From: Bacillota bacterium
GTDB lineage: Bacteria; Bacillota; Clostridia; Christensenellales; Aristaeellaceae
Length of the DNA: 27,146 nucleotides
Direction of reading: 5' to 3'
Assembly (NCBI GenBank): GCA_023413135.1
Contig: JAEZQK010000135.1
Coordinates: 1-27,146, forward strand
Numbering within the stretch: position 1 is the stretch's first letter; every line of letters starts with the position of its first letter. Below the pieces are notes generated by a model that was not told the DNA's origin, ran no database searches, and was given only the letters and a program-made list of their open reading frames with translations. This document shows positions 7,129-16,196 of the stretch, piece by piece. Both the position numbers and the translations under genes were made by a program.

Positions 7129-7701
7129 GAACGCAAGGCGCAATGGAACGCGCTGTTTGGGCAGTAGGCAAATGAAACAAGAACCCGCTCATGCGGGCAA
7201 GATGGAACTGCTTTACTTACTTGCTGGATAGGCAATGCTAAGGAGCGGCCTGAGCTAAATGTAAGGCTTACAGGGGAGGCAGCGCGGTATGCGCAGCCTC
7301 GGACTGTAGACAAAAAAGACTGCTTACGCGCAAGCGAAGGCAGTCTTTTTGCAAGAGGTGAAGAAATGGTGAACAGGACAGAAATAGCGAAGGAAGAACA
7401 GGAGAAGGACCCAAATATATCTGTCCCCTGATAAGCAATACAAGACGACCGATTTTCAGCCTGCAGAGGCGCAAAACATACGAATTGTATAAAAAAGTAC
7501 GAGAAGTTCAACGTCATAAGTTCAGTAAGTACAAAAAGAAGTGTGATTTTTTATATACATACTCCTGTTGCAGCGCTACAATATCGCCAACGATGCACAG
7601 GCCGTAAGCGCTTTTTGCGGTGCCGGCTGGCAGTATAACGCGCTATCCCACCCCAACAGGGAAAGCAGCGTACAAGTACATAATGAATAGGAGAGGTCGG
7701 A
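7129..7701. other. Gene-free interval with hairpins
   Basis: No convincing gene is present. Structures seen are a small CCCGC/GCGGG hairpin at 7184-7197, a hairpin at 7276-7300 (GAGGC and GCGC arms, loop GGTAT) and the terminator at 7313-7350. A 21-codon frame at 7366-7431 has a moderate AGAGGTGAAG site but no recognisable product. A start-less frame at 7547-7690 (with QRYNIANDAQ and GAGWQYNALSHPN) looks protein-like and could be the tail of a lost gene. No clear promoter for importer 2 was recognised. Confidence 0.6.
7313..7350. terminator. Bidirectional intrinsic terminator
   Basis: The 11-base arms AAAAAGACTGC (7313-7323) and GCAGTCTTTTT (7340-7350) are perfectly complementary. The 16-base loop can extend the stem with a CGC/GCG pairing. 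The A-run before and the T-run after make it functional in either direction. On the plus strand it closes the sigma/anti-sigma operon. Confidence 0.85.
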
Positions 7702-8670
7702 ATGCATCCCCAATCCATCCGGGAGGCGCGCGCATTAAAGCGGCGTCTTGTTCAAAGAGACGGTTTTTGGGCTGAGCTTAAGCGGAACCGGGTATTGTTT
7801 TTAATGCTGGTCCCCACACTGCTCTTTTTTTTGATCAGCAACTACCTGCCTATGGTAGGCATCTACTATGCATTTACCAGGTTCAATTTCGCGGGCGGCT
7901 TGTTTGGAAGTCCATTTGTGGGCCTGGAAAACTTCAAATTCCTGTTCTCATCCGGCAAACTGGCCAGCCTGACCCTCAACACGCTGGGTTACAATTTTGC
8001 CTTCATTGTTACCTCCAACTTCTTTCAGATCTTCTTCGCCATTATCTTGAGCCGCCTGAACTGCAAGGCGTTCAAAAGAGTAACCCAGTCGGTCATCTTC
8101 CTGCCATACTTTGTTTCCTATGTTATCTTGAATGTTATCGTCTACAACATCTTTCATTATGACATGGGTTTTCTCAACAACATGCTTCTTTCCCTGGGCG
8201 CAGAGCCGGTCGACGTTTACAACACACCGGGCGTTTGGCGCGTGCTGATGGTGGTATTCTACCTATGGAAACAGCTGGGCTACGGCATGGTGGTTTACCT
8301 GGCGGCCATTACCAGCATTAGCCAGGATATCTATGAAGCGGCGGATATTGACGGCGCCAGCGTGATTCAGCAGATCCGGTACATCACCCTGCCTCTTCTG
8401 ATGCCCACCTTCATTATTCTATTTTTGTTCAGCCTCGGCCGCATCATGCGCGGTCAGTTCGACCTGTTCTACCAAGTGATCGGCAACAACGGCGTTTTGT
8501 ATGAGGTGACGGACATCCTGGACACCTTCGTTTACCGCACCCTCAAGCAGGACTTCGACGTGGGCATGGGCACGGCAGCCGGGCTGTATCAGTCCTTGTT
8601 CGGATTCGTGGTCATCATGGTCACCAACTGGCTGATCAAGCGCAAGCATGAAGAGTACGCGTTGTTCTAA
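7702..8670 (+). CDS. ABC transporter permease, LplB type (importer 2)
   Basis: This is a CUT1 permease of the LplB/YtcP-partner subgroup, 322 residues. A first hydrophobic span (LFLMLVPTLLFFLISNYLP) is followed by the subgroup's MVGIYYAFTRFNF segment. The cytoplasmic coupling loop at residue 212 reads EAADIDGASVIQQ then ITLPLLMP. The segment near the end, VTDILDTFVYRTL, is characteristic of LplB-like proteins. AGGAGAGG precedes the ATG. It opens a permease-permease-binding protein operon, the reverse order of importer 1. Relatives import complex oligosaccharides such as pectin or rhamnogalacturonan fragments; the substrate here is unknown. Confidence 0.93.
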   Translation: MHPQSIREARALKRRLVQRDGFWAELKRNRVLFLMLVPTLLFFLISNYLPMVGIYYAFTRFNFAGGLFGSPFVGLENFKFLFSSGKLASLTLNTLGYNFAFIVTSNFFQIFFAIILSRLNCKAFKRVTQSVIFLPYFVSYVILNVIVYNIFHYDMGFLNNMLLSLGAEPVDVYNTPGVWRVLMVVFYLWKQLGYGMVVYLAAITSISQDIYEAADIDGASVIQQIRYITLPLLMPTFIILFLFSLGRIMRGQFDLFYQVIGNNGVLYEVTDILDTFVYRTLKQDFDVGMGTAAGLYQSLFGFVVIMVTNWLIKRKHEEYALF

Positions 8671-8695
8671 GCATTCGGACAGGAGAATCGAAACA

Positions 8696-9580
8696 ATGAA
8701 AATCAAAAAAAACAAGTCCACCATGGCCTTCAACGCGGCAGGATATATTTTGATCCTTCTGGCAGCAGCCTTTTGCCTGTTTCCGCTGATATTGATCGTA
8801 TCGGGTTCCTTTACAGAAAACAGCGTTTTGATGCGTACCGGTTATAAGCTTTGGCCATCCAAGTTTTCGCTTGCGGCCTACCAGCAGCTATTGCTGTATC
8901 CCGAAGGGATCGTTGCCGCCTACCTGACCACCATCCTGGTTACCGTCATCGGCACGGCGCTGGGGCTTATGCTTATTTCCATGACGGGGTATGTGCTGCA
9001 GCGCAAGGATTTTAAATACCGCAACAGCATTTCCTTCATAATTTATTTCACCACGGTATTTGGCGGCGGCATGGTGCCCTGGTATATCCTGTTGTCAAAA
9101 TACCTGCATATGACCAATTCCTATCTAGCCCGCGTATTCCCGCTATTGATGACACCCTTTTTAATCATCCTGATGCGAACGTTCATCTCGTCCTCTGTTC
9201 CCGGCGAGATCATCGAGTCGGCCAAGATAGACGGCGCCGGGGATTTCAAGATATTCACCCATATTATTCTGCCTGTTATCGGACCAGGTCTTGCAACGGT
9301 TGGATTATTTCTGGCGCTTGGTTATTGGAATGATTGGTACCTGACCTCCCTGTTTATTACAAACAAAAAAATGTATTCCCTTCAGTATTATCTTTATGAT
9401 ATGCTGAACAGCGTACGTTTTGCACAGGAGATGGGTATATACACCGGCGATGTACAGCTGCCCACCGAATCCATTAAAATGGCGATGGTGGTCATCGTAA
9501 CCGGCCCGATCATTTTCCTCTACCCCTTCGTTCAGAGATATTTCATCGCGGGCATCACCGTAGGGTCCGTAAAGGGATAA
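8696..9580 (+). CDS. ABC transporter permease, YtcP/LplC type (importer 2)
   Basis: This is the partner permease, 294 residues and six predicted spans. The motifs TVFGGGMVPWYILLSKYLHM and LGYWNDWYLTSLFITNK are typical of the YtcP/LplC group. The coupling loop at residue 174 reads ESAKIDGAGDFKIF then IILPVIGP, with Ser replacing the first Ala as is common in this subfamily. It ends FIAGITVGSVKG. I chose the ATG at 8696, preceded by AGGAGAATCG; an earlier in-frame ATG would overlap the upstream gene and lacks a site. Confidence 0.93.
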   Translation: MKIKKNKSTMAFNAAGYILILLAAAFCLFPLILIVSGSFTENSVLMRTGYKLWPSKFSLAAYQQLLLYPEGIVAAYLTTILVTVIGTALGLMLISMTGYVLQRKDFKYRNSISFIIYFTTVFGGGMVPWYILLSKYLHMTNSYLARVFPLLMTPFLIILMRTFISSSVPGEIIESAKIDGAGDFKIFTHIILPVIGPGLATVGLFLALGYWNDWYLTSLFITNKKMYSLQYYLYDMLNSVRFAQEMGIYTGDVQLPTESIKMAMVVIVTGPIIFLYPFVQRYFIAGITVGSVKG

Positions 9581-9609
9581 GCCAAAACAATTTTGCAAGG
9601 AGGAATACC

Positions 9610-11157
9610 ATGCTTCGGAAGGCTTTGTCCATGCTGGCGGTACTCGTTCTGCTCCTGCCCATAACCTGCGTGGCGGGCGCGGAAGGCGCTGCGCCTGACA
9701 TTTCCAAAAAGGTGCAGATCAACATGTGGATGACCGGTGGCAGCACACCCAGGGATTTTGACAAGGTGGTCAAGCTGCTGAGCGAAAAATACGAGAAGGA
9801 TTTGAACTGTACACTGAATTTTAGCCTGTTTAATGATACCAACACGGCCCAGCGCATGATGCTCATGCTTTCTTCCGGCGAACCCATCGATCTGCTCTAC
9901 AGCGCCAACTACCTGGGATATGCCACCTATGCCAAAAAAGGTGCGTATCTGCCCCTTGAGGACCTGATCCCCAAAGTGGCACCCAAGCTGTGGGAATATG
10001 TGTCCCCCGAATTCTGGGAAAGGGTCAAGGTTGACGGCCACATTTATATGGTTCCCTGCATGTGGGAAGAATGGGTGCCCTACGGCTTCCTATGGCGCGA
10101 AGACCTGCGCAAAAAGTACGACCTGCCCGTGCCGGTAGATCTTGAAACCATCGAAGCGTACATGCAGGGCATCAAGGAAAACGAGCCCGATATGCAGGTT
10201 ACCGGAGAAATGGTGATGAACTACAACCCCATCGGCACACATTTCTCCACCTGGGAACTGCTGGATATGAAGTACCGTTGGGCCGACTTCCGCACACCCT
10301 ACGGCCTGTACATCGACTATGAAAATCCCACCCAGGTCAGCTTCTGGTGGGAATCCGACCAGTTCCGTGAGGATATGAAAATGTTCAAGCGCTGGGCGGA
10401 CGCAGGCTACTGGTCCAAGAGCGCCCTGGCCACTACCGAGGCGAAGACCGACGCCTTCCAGGCCGGCAAAATCGCCTGCGACCTGGCCTACAACTCCCCC
10501 TCCGGATACGCCAACCTGGTATCCATTCTGGAAGTATCCCACCCGGATTGGGAAATCGGCTGGCTGCCCTTCTACCGCGTCAAGCAATTGGCCACACCCA
10601 ACGACGCCACGCAGAACGGTTTCTCCATCCCCATTACGGCCGGCAACCCCGAGCGCGCGCTGATGGTGCTGGAAAAGCTGATCCTGGACAAGGATTACTA
10701 TAGGCTGTCCCAATACGGCATTGAAGGCGAACACTATACCGTCACCGAAGACGGCTACTATCAGATCGTGGGCGACGCCGTGTCCAGCCCGTTCCCCCGC
10801 GAGGGTACCCGCCTGTGGGCCACCCGCAACGAGGAATTCATGCTCTATCCCAAGGCCACAGGCCGCATTCTGAAGGAATTGTTTAATGAGTTCCGGGGCT
10901 ACACCTATCCCAATATTTGGACCGGGTTTGGCGAGGACACCACGCCCTATCAAGCGGAGCGCGCAGCCGTGATGAACGTGCAGACGCAGTATCTGCCCGC
11001 CATCCAGGCCGGCCTGGTGGACGATGTGGATAAGGCTATCGACGAATTCCTGGCAAAGGCAAAGGCCGCCGGGCTGGATAAGGTCCGCGAAGGATACATT
11101 CAGCAGTGGCTTACGTATGTAGAAGAGCGCGGCATACAACCCACTGATGTAAAGTGA
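9610..11157 (+). CDS. ABC transporter substrate-binding protein, 515 residues (importer 2)
   Basis: This is a large extracytoplasmic solute-binding protein of the Lpl-type group. The signal peptide (MLRKALSML, hydrophobic core, VAGA|EG) is probably cut after residue 24. The single Cys at residue 20 sits in PITC, which does not fit a lipobox. The mature part opens with VQINMWMTGGSTPRDFDKV and shows repeated aromatic segments (WEEWVPYGFLW, FWWESDQF) typical of oligosaccharide binders. AAGGAGG precedes the ATG. A GC-rich hairpin follows at 11163-11207, and then comes the membrane AraC regulator, which may control or sense the same sugar. Confidence 0.92.
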   Translation: MLRKALSMLAVLVLLLPITCVAGAEGAAPDISKKVQINMWMTGGSTPRDFDKVVKLLSEKYEKDLNCTLNFSLFNDTNTAQRMMLMLSSGEPIDLLYSANYLGYATYAKKGAYLPLEDLIPKVAPKLWEYVSPEFWERVKVDGHIYMVPCMWEEWVPYGFLWREDLRKKYDLPVPVDLETIEAYMQGIKENEPDMQVTGEMVMNYNPIGTHFSTWELLDMKYRWADFRTPYGLYIDYENPTQVSFWWESDQFREDMKMFKRWADAGYWSKSALATTEAKTDAFQAGKIACDLAYNSPSGYANLVSILEVSHPDWEIGWLPFYRVKQLATPNDATQNGFSIPITAGNPERALMVLEKLILDKDYYRLSQYGIEGEHYTVTEDGYYQIVGDAVSSPFPREGTRLWATRNEEFMLYPKATGRILKELFNEFRGYTYPNIWTGFGEDTTPYQAERAAVMNVQTQYLPAIQAGLVDDVDKAIDEFLAKAKAAGLDKVREGYIQQWLTYVEERGIQPTDVK

Positions 11158-11162
11158 GCTAT

Positions 11163-11207
11163 GCGCCCGGCAGCGGCAAACAGCAGCGGTCTGCTGCTAC
11201 CGGGCGC
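11163..11207 (+). other. GC-rich RNA hairpin after importer 2
   Basis: The outer stem GCGCCCGG (11163-11170) pairs with CCGGGCGC (11200-11207). An inner stem AGCAGC/GCTGCT lies at 11182-11198 with loop GGTCT. No T-run follows, so it is more likely a 3'-end stabiliser or processing site than a full terminator. A second weak hairpin, GCCGG/CCGGC followed by TTTT, lies at 11253-11275 and may end part of the transcription before the regulator. Confidence 0.5.
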
Positions 11208-11315
11208 CCAAAAAGCGGTGCAACGACTTTTCGAAGGAATACATAACGGCCTGCCGGTTTGTTTTTCCGGCTTTTCAGGTCCCACACAGGTGGAACAAAA
11301 GGCGGGGTGAGTCGG

Positions 11316-13568
11316 ATGAAGTGGCTGATTTCAAAAAACAAGAACCAAATCTACCGCAAGCTGAGAAGCTCGATCTTTATCCTTGTGTTTATCATCATCG
11401 CCGCCTCCTCCATTCTTTTTTATGACGCAAGCTTGCGTACCGTGCTGGACAACGCCTATCACGTCGACGTTCAAATGCTTAATACCCATAAGTCGGCTTC
11501 CCTGGTCATGCAAAAGCTGGCGCTGAACATTACCAGGCAAATCTACAACGACAATCAAATCGCCTATCTGCTGTACGGAACGGAATACAACCCCCAGGAA
11601 CTGATGACCTCCGTGGTCCATCTGAACAACTACCGCATGTCCATCCCCTACATCGACTCCATCTACATCTACAACGGCGGGCTGAAAAGCATCTCCGTCA
11701 GCTCCGTCAGCGCGGGCGGTTACAACATCCCGCTCTTTGGCGATGAGAATACCAAGGATCTGTTTTTTGACAGGGAGATCGCGGACATCATCAATGACAG
11801 CGAAGGAAAGTACAACAGATATGCTCCTATCGCCCGCAGGATCGTCTATCCCGAAGAAAACAAGGAGCCGCAGTTTTGTTATACCTTCATGATGACCAAC
11901 GTCTTCGGGGTAGGCAGCATCAGACACGCGGTGTTTGTCAACTTCTCCAGCGGTTGGATGCAGCAAATGGCTAAAGAAGGCGAAAACAGCCAGTCCCGCA
12001 CGCTGATCATGGATGAGCAAGGCATCATTGTATTCAGCCCCGAAGAAGGGGAATTGTTTTCCAATGTATCCCAGGAGCCGTTTTACAGGCGGATTGTAAG
12101 CGGCGCAGACTCGGACAATTTCATCCAGCACATGAATGGCCAGGAAATGATGGTCACCTGCCTGCCCAGCGATGTAAGCGGCTGGCGCTATGTACGCCTC
12201 ACCCCCTACCGCTCCGTTGTGGAGGAAATCTACCGCGTTACCCGCTTTATCCTGACGATGGCGGGCATTCTCGCCGCACTGGGCACGATCGCGACCCTGG
12301 TGCTTTCCAAGATCCTTTATATCCCTATCGGGGCGGTCAATGAGCGGATGAACGCACTCTCCCGCCAGCACCTTATGCGCAAGGCGCTGCTGGGCACCGC
12401 CGATATGGACAGCTTGATCAGCCTGAAGGGTGCCCAAGGCCAGCCATTGGCGTTAAGCTCCGCCACAGTATACTATGTTCTGCTTCTGAAAGCGGATAGA
12501 TGCCGTGAATTTCCCCATCCGTTTGATCCGGAAAAAACGGCGGGATTCCAGCAAGCCTTTATGGATATGGCCGAGGAAGTTTTCGCCGGCACATTCATGG
12601 TGGATGCCGTAGACATGGGTGAGAATGTAAGCATTGCCCTGATTTTATACGCAAACGGGGACATTCCGGCCGACCGCACTTACTGGACAGAGGCTGTGAC
12701 CCGGCTAAAGCAGGCGGCGGCAAAAAGACTGGAGCTTTCCTTCAGCTGCGCCGTCAGCACGCCCATATACAGCCCGGAGGATCTTGCCCAAACCTACAGG
12801 CAGGTACGGGAAGCGCTGCGCTACCGGATTTTCACCGGAAGGGGTTCCCTGATATTCCTTGCGGATGTGCAAACCTATTCCGACAGGGAATATGCTTATC
12901 CCGCCTCCAAGGAAAACCACATGGTGGACTGCATCATGTCCGGCAACGCCAAAGACGCGAAGGAAACGGTCACAGAAATCCTCAAGGAAATCCACGAATA
13001 TTCCTTCCTGGTTATTGGCCTTACCGTATCCCGGCTGGCCATGTCACTCTCGCTCCTGGTGAAAGAAATGCAAAAGGGCGGATTTTTGGAAATGCCTCCT
13101 TCCGTCAACGCGCATATCCTTGCCGCCGCCAGCCTGGATGAAACAGATAATTTCCAGGATACCGTCGAACGTTTTTTGCAGGCCATCGACGTTATTTGCG
13201 GCAGTCTTGAAAACAAGCGCGACAACAAGCATACGGATTTGCTGCAGCGTATCAATGCGCTGATAGAGGAGCAATATTCCGATCCATCCTGCTGTTTGAA
13301 TTCCATCGCCGAAAAGATCAATATGTCTCCCGCCTATTTGGGAAGGCTTTACAAGCACTACACACTCAAGGGCGTCTCCGAGCAAATCAATGCGGTGCGC
13401 CTGGAGCATGCCAGAAGGCTGCTCAGGGAGGACAAAAGGCTGAGTGTACTGGAAGTATCGCGCCTGGTGGGCTTCACCAGCGACTCCTATTTCTCCAAGG
13501 CATTCCGCAAGGCACACGGCATGACGCCCAACGAGTACCGCAATTATGCATCGTTGGAGGAACCATAA
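11316..13568 (+). CDS. Membrane-tethered AraC-family regulator
   Basis: The 750-residue product has a short cytoplasmic start, a transmembrane helix at about 18-38, and an extracytoplasmic region of about 270 residues resembling a dCache-type sensor (YIDSIYIYNGGLKSI and LIMDEQGIIVFSP). A second transmembrane helix follows at about 310-335, then a cytoplasmic linker domain and a C-terminal AraC DNA-binding domain at about 642-750. Both helix-turn-helix units are visible: LNSIAEKINMSPAYLGRLYK, and VSRLVGFTSDSYFSKAFRK with the closing GMTPNEYR. Such proteins sense an outside sugar and switch on a nearby transporter operon. I chose the ATG at 11316 (GGGGTGA upstream). The stop overlaps the next ATG by one base, so it is translated with the downstream MFS gene, and it also follows importer 2 directly. 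Confidence 0.9.
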   Translation: MKWLISKNKNQIYRKLRSSIFILVFIIIAASSILFYDASLRTVLDNAYHVDVQMLNTHKSASLVMQKLALNITRQIYNDNQIAYLLYGTEYNPQELMTSVVHLNNYRMSIPYIDSIYIYNGGLKSISVSSVSAGGYNIPLFGDENTKDLFFDREIADIINDSEGKYNRYAPIARRIVYPEENKEPQFCYTFMMTNVFGVGSIRHAVFVNFSSGWMQQMAKEGENSQSRTLIMDEQGIIVFSPEEGELFSNVSQEPFYRRIVSGADSDNFIQHMNGQEMMVTCLPSDVSGWRYVRLTPYRSVVEEIYRVTRFILTMAGILAALGTIATLVLSKILYIPIGAVNERMNALSRQHLMRKALLGTADMDSLISLKGAQGQPLALSSATVYYVLLLKADRCREFPHPFDPEKTAGFQQAFMDMAEEVFAGTFMVDAVDMGENVSIALILYANGDIPADRTYWTEAVTRLKQAAAKRLELSFSCAVSTPIYSPEDLAQTYRQVREALRYRIFTGRGSLIFLADVQTYSDREYAYPASKENHMVDCIMSGNAKDAKETVTEILKEIHEYSFLVIGLTVSRLAMSLSLLVKEMQKGGFLEMPPSVNAHILAAASLDETDNFQDTVERFLQAIDVICGSLENKRDNKHTDLLQRINALIEEQYSDPSCCLNSIAEKINMSPAYLGRLYKHYTLKGVSEQINAVRLEHARRLLREDKRLSVLEVSRLVGFTSDSYFSKAFRKAHGMTPNEYRNYASLEEP

Positions 13569-14767
13569 TGATTGCAAGCAACGCGGATTCCGCCGCGAAT
13601 TTGCGCAGAATCAAAATCACCTTCGGCTTGATCTATTTTCTGTTCATGTCTTCCCGGGCGATCTTCGGCCCGTTCATCACAGTTTTTTTGAAGGAGCGGG
13701 GATTGTCTGCCGAGATGATCGGCATCGTCACCGGAATCAATTCCATCGTCATCATCCTCACGCAGCCTGTCTGGGGCATCGTTACCGATAAAATCGGCTC
13801 CACCAGAAAAACGCTGGTGATGTGCATCCTCTTCCAGGCAGTGTTTGCCATGGCGCTTTTATCCGCGCACGGGGTGCTGCTTTTGTCCGCTTCCTTTTGC
13901 TTCTATACCGCATTTGCTTCCTCCGAAGGGCCTTTGCTGGATATGTGGAGCCTCAAGAGCGTCAAGGATGCCGGTGATGGCAATGCTGTCGGGCAACTAA
14001 AACAGTGGGGCTGCATCGGGTACGCGCTGTGCAGCACGGCCGCCGGCCTTTTCATCAACGGTTCCAGCACCGGTGCCATCCTGCCTGTGTTCGCATGCGT
14101 GCTACTGGGGATCGCCGCCTTCATGTTCTTCACAAAGGGGAACGACATGGCAGGCCGGGGTACGCGGATCAAGGATATGCAGCTTTCAAGGATTCTCAAG
14201 GACCATACCTTTCTCATCTTCCTCGTATACATTTTCTTCATGCAAATCGCCCACCGCGGTTCCTTCACCTTCTACTCGCTTTTGATCAAGCAGTTGGGCG
14301 GCGACACAGCCATTGTAGGGTATTCCGGCGCGCTGATGTTTGTTTCCGAGGCCGTGGTTATGGCCAGCGTCAAAAAGATGCTCAAGCGGTTCAAGCCGGT
14401 ATACCTGGTGATGGCCTCTTCTTTCTTCTTCATGCTATGGCACATCTTTTTGAATCTGTCCACCAGCCCGTATCACGTGATGCTTTCCTGCTTGATGGAC
14501 GGCCCCTCCTTTGCCCTTTTCACCATCGGCACGCTGTACTACCTGGATGCGCTGGCTCCCAAGGAGATACGCACCACATACCAGACCGTCGCCTACGCCG
14601 TGTACTTCGGCCTGAGCGGCATTGCGGGCAATGTGCTTAGCGGCTTCATCATTGACAACTGGGGCTACCGCACCATGTATACGGCAGGCATCCTGTTGAC
14701 CTTCCTGTCCACGGCGGTGTTCTTTACCGTCACCAGGGCGCGCATTCGCCGTGGGCTCCCGGCTTAG
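13568..14767 (+). CDS. MFS transporter, LacY-like (MFS_1_like) type
   Basis: This is a 12-span major facilitator of 399 residues. The opening FGLIYFLFMSSRAIFGPF, the loop motif PVWGIVTDKIGSTRK (the G-x-x-x-D-x-x-G signature between spans 2 and 3) and GQLKQWGCIGYAL after an acidic SSEGPLLDMW segment match the LacY/nucleoside-symporter-like branch. The likely role is proton-coupled movement of a sugar or nucleoside-like solute. It starts within the regulator stop (TAATG), with GGAGG upstream. The MATE gene follows after 26 bases. The substrate is unknown and export cannot be excluded. Confidence 0.87.
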   Translation: MIASNADSAANLRRIKITFGLIYFLFMSSRAIFGPFITVFLKERGLSAEMIGIVTGINSIVIILTQPVWGIVTDKIGSTRKTLVMCILFQAVFAMALLSAHGVLLLSASFCFYTAFASSEGPLLDMWSLKSVKDAGDGNAVGQLKQWGCIGYALCSTAAGLFINGSSTGAILPVFACVLLGIAAFMFFTKGNDMAGRGTRIKDMQLSRILKDHTFLIFLVYIFFMQIAHRGSFTFYSLLIKQLGGDTAIVGYSGALMFVSEAVVMASVKKMLKRFKPVYLVMASSFFFMLWHIFLNLSTSPYHVMLSCLMDGPSFALFTIGTLYYLDALAPKEIRTTYQTVAYAVYFGLSGIAGNVLSGFIIDNWGYRTMYTAGILLTFLSTAVFFTVTRARIRRGLPA

Positions 14768-14793
14768 GGCGCGTGGGGAAGAAAGGGAAAGCC

Positions 14794-16182
14794 ATGAATT
14801 ACCTCAAAAAAATCGGCAAGAGGAAGCTGGATATGACATCCGGCAGCCCCGCCAAGCAGATTCTGCTGTTTTCCATCCCCTTGCTTCTGGGTAATATCCT
14901 GCAACAGCTGTATAACACGGTGGATTCCATGGTGGTGGGCAATTTTGTGGGTAGCGGCGCACTTGCTGCGGTGGGCACCAGCGCGCCGGTCATCCGCCTG
15001 ATGATTGCCTTTTTCATGGGCATTTCAGCGGGTACGGGCATCGTGGTTTCCCAGGCGTTTGGCGCCAAGGATTTTGACCGTCTCCAAACAGTGAGCCATA
15101 CCATCGTAACTGTTACGCTCCTTTTGGGCGCGCTGATCTCCGCAGCCGGCGCGGCACTGGCGCCCATCATTTTGCGCTTGCTCAATACACCCGAGGCCGT
15201 GTTCGCCATTGCGCGGTCCTACATGATCATCACCTGCACAGGCATCCTGCCGGTAATGATGTTCAATGTGATCAACGGCATCCTGCAGGGCATGGGCGAT
15301 GCCGGAACGCCCTTTTTGATCCTGCTTGTATCCTCCTTCATCAACATCGTGCTGGATTTGCTGTTCGTGATCGCCTTCCATTGGGATGTGGCCGGCGTGG
15401 CATGGGCAACGGTGATTGCCCAGACAGCGGCAGTGGCATTCGGCCTGCACAGGCTGAACCGCTCCCAGGCGCATTTGTCCTTTCGGCACCTTCAAATCAG
15501 CAAAGCCGAGATTCAAAAAATACTGCATCTGGGCATACCCTCCGGCACGCAAAATGTGCTGCAGTCGGTTGGCAATATCATCGTGCAAGGCGTGATCAAC
15601 GGCTTTGGCCCGGTGATCATGGCCGCAAACATAGCAGTCATCAAAGTGGATTCCTTTTGCACCATGCCTATGATGACCTTTGCAACGGCAATTACGGTAT
15701 ATGTGGGCCAGAATGCAGGCGCGGGGCGCTATGACCGGATCCGGGCAGGCACACGGGCTGCGCTCTGTATGTCGGTGGGTGTGTCGGCGGTGATTTCGGC
15801 TGTGCTGTACTTTTTCGGCAGCTATCCGCTGCGCCTGTTCACCAACGAAGCCGCAGTCGTTCAGGCCGGCATGGACAAGTTCCACATTGTCGCTCCCTTT
15901 TACTTCTGCATTGCCGTATTCGGGGTGCTGGCAGGCGTCATCCGCGGCAACGGCCAGACGGTGGTGCCAATGGTGGTGGGTGTGGCGACCATGTTTATAG
16001 GAAGGGTACCGGTTTCCTACTTTCTTTCCAGACAAATTGGCGCCAACGGCGTACACTGGTCGCTCTCCGTGCAATGGGTGCTGGAAGCCGCGGTGATTTT
16101 GATCTACTATTTCCTGGGCCGCTTTAAGAAGGAGCCCAAGATCACACACAATCCTGGAGCTTTGATCGACGAAACCGCTTGA
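14794..16182 (+). CDS. MATE family transporter
   Basis: This is a 12-span MATE (NorM/DinF superfamily) protein of 462 residues that normally exports drugs or metabolites in exchange for sodium or protons. Hallmarks are LLGNILQQLYNTVDSMVVG in the first span, VGTSAPVIRLMIAFFMG, the NGILQGMGDAGTPF repeat-boundary motif, and AGVIRGNGQT in the second half. I chose the ATG at 14794, preceded by AAAGGGAA, rather than a GTG seven codons earlier. Its presence in one run with an MFS transporter and several modifying enzymes suggests that the pathway exports a toxic intermediate or a product. Confidence 0.92.
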   Translation: MNYLKKIGKRKLDMTSGSPAKQILLFSIPLLLGNILQQLYNTVDSMVVGNFVGSGALAAVGTSAPVIRLMIAFFMGISAGTGIVVSQAFGAKDFDRLQTVSHTIVTVTLLLGALISAAGAALAPIILRLLNTPEAVFAIARSYMIITCTGILPVMMFNVINGILQGMGDAGTPFLILLVSSFINIVLDLLFVIAFHWDVAGVAWATVIAQTAAVAFGLHRLNRSQAHLSFRHLQISKAEIQKILHLGIPSGTQNVLQSVGNIIVQGVINGFGPVIMAANIAVIKVDSFCTMPMMTFATAITVYVGQNAGAGRYDRIRAGTRAALCMSVGVSAVISAVLYFFGSYPLRLFTNEAAVVQAGMDKFHIVAPFYFCIAVFGVLAGVIRGNGQTVVPMVVGVATMFIGRVPVSYFLSRQIGANGVHWSLSVQWVLEAAVILIYYFLGRFKKEPKITHNPGALIDETA

Positions 16183-16196
16183 AAGGAGGAATATTC

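Noticed and set aside
6133..7143. Minus-strand frame opposite the anti-sigma-like gene
   Set aside because: It has no ribosome binding site and an arginine/phenylalanine-rich composition typical of antisense shadows. The plus-strand gene has coupling to the sigma factor.
7366..7431. A 21-codon frame with a moderate ribosome binding site
   Set aside because: It is short, unrecognised, and sits just after a terminator with no promoter seen. It is mentioned only in the intergenic entry.
10090..12437. Two long minus-strand frames opposite the importer 2 binding protein and the AraC regulator
   Set aside because: Both lie fully antisense to well-supported genes and carry no domain motif.
15025..16149. 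A 374-codon minus-strand frame opposite the MATE gene
   Set aside because: Its His- and Cys-rich translation at first suggests metal binding, but it is the antisense image of membrane-protein codons.
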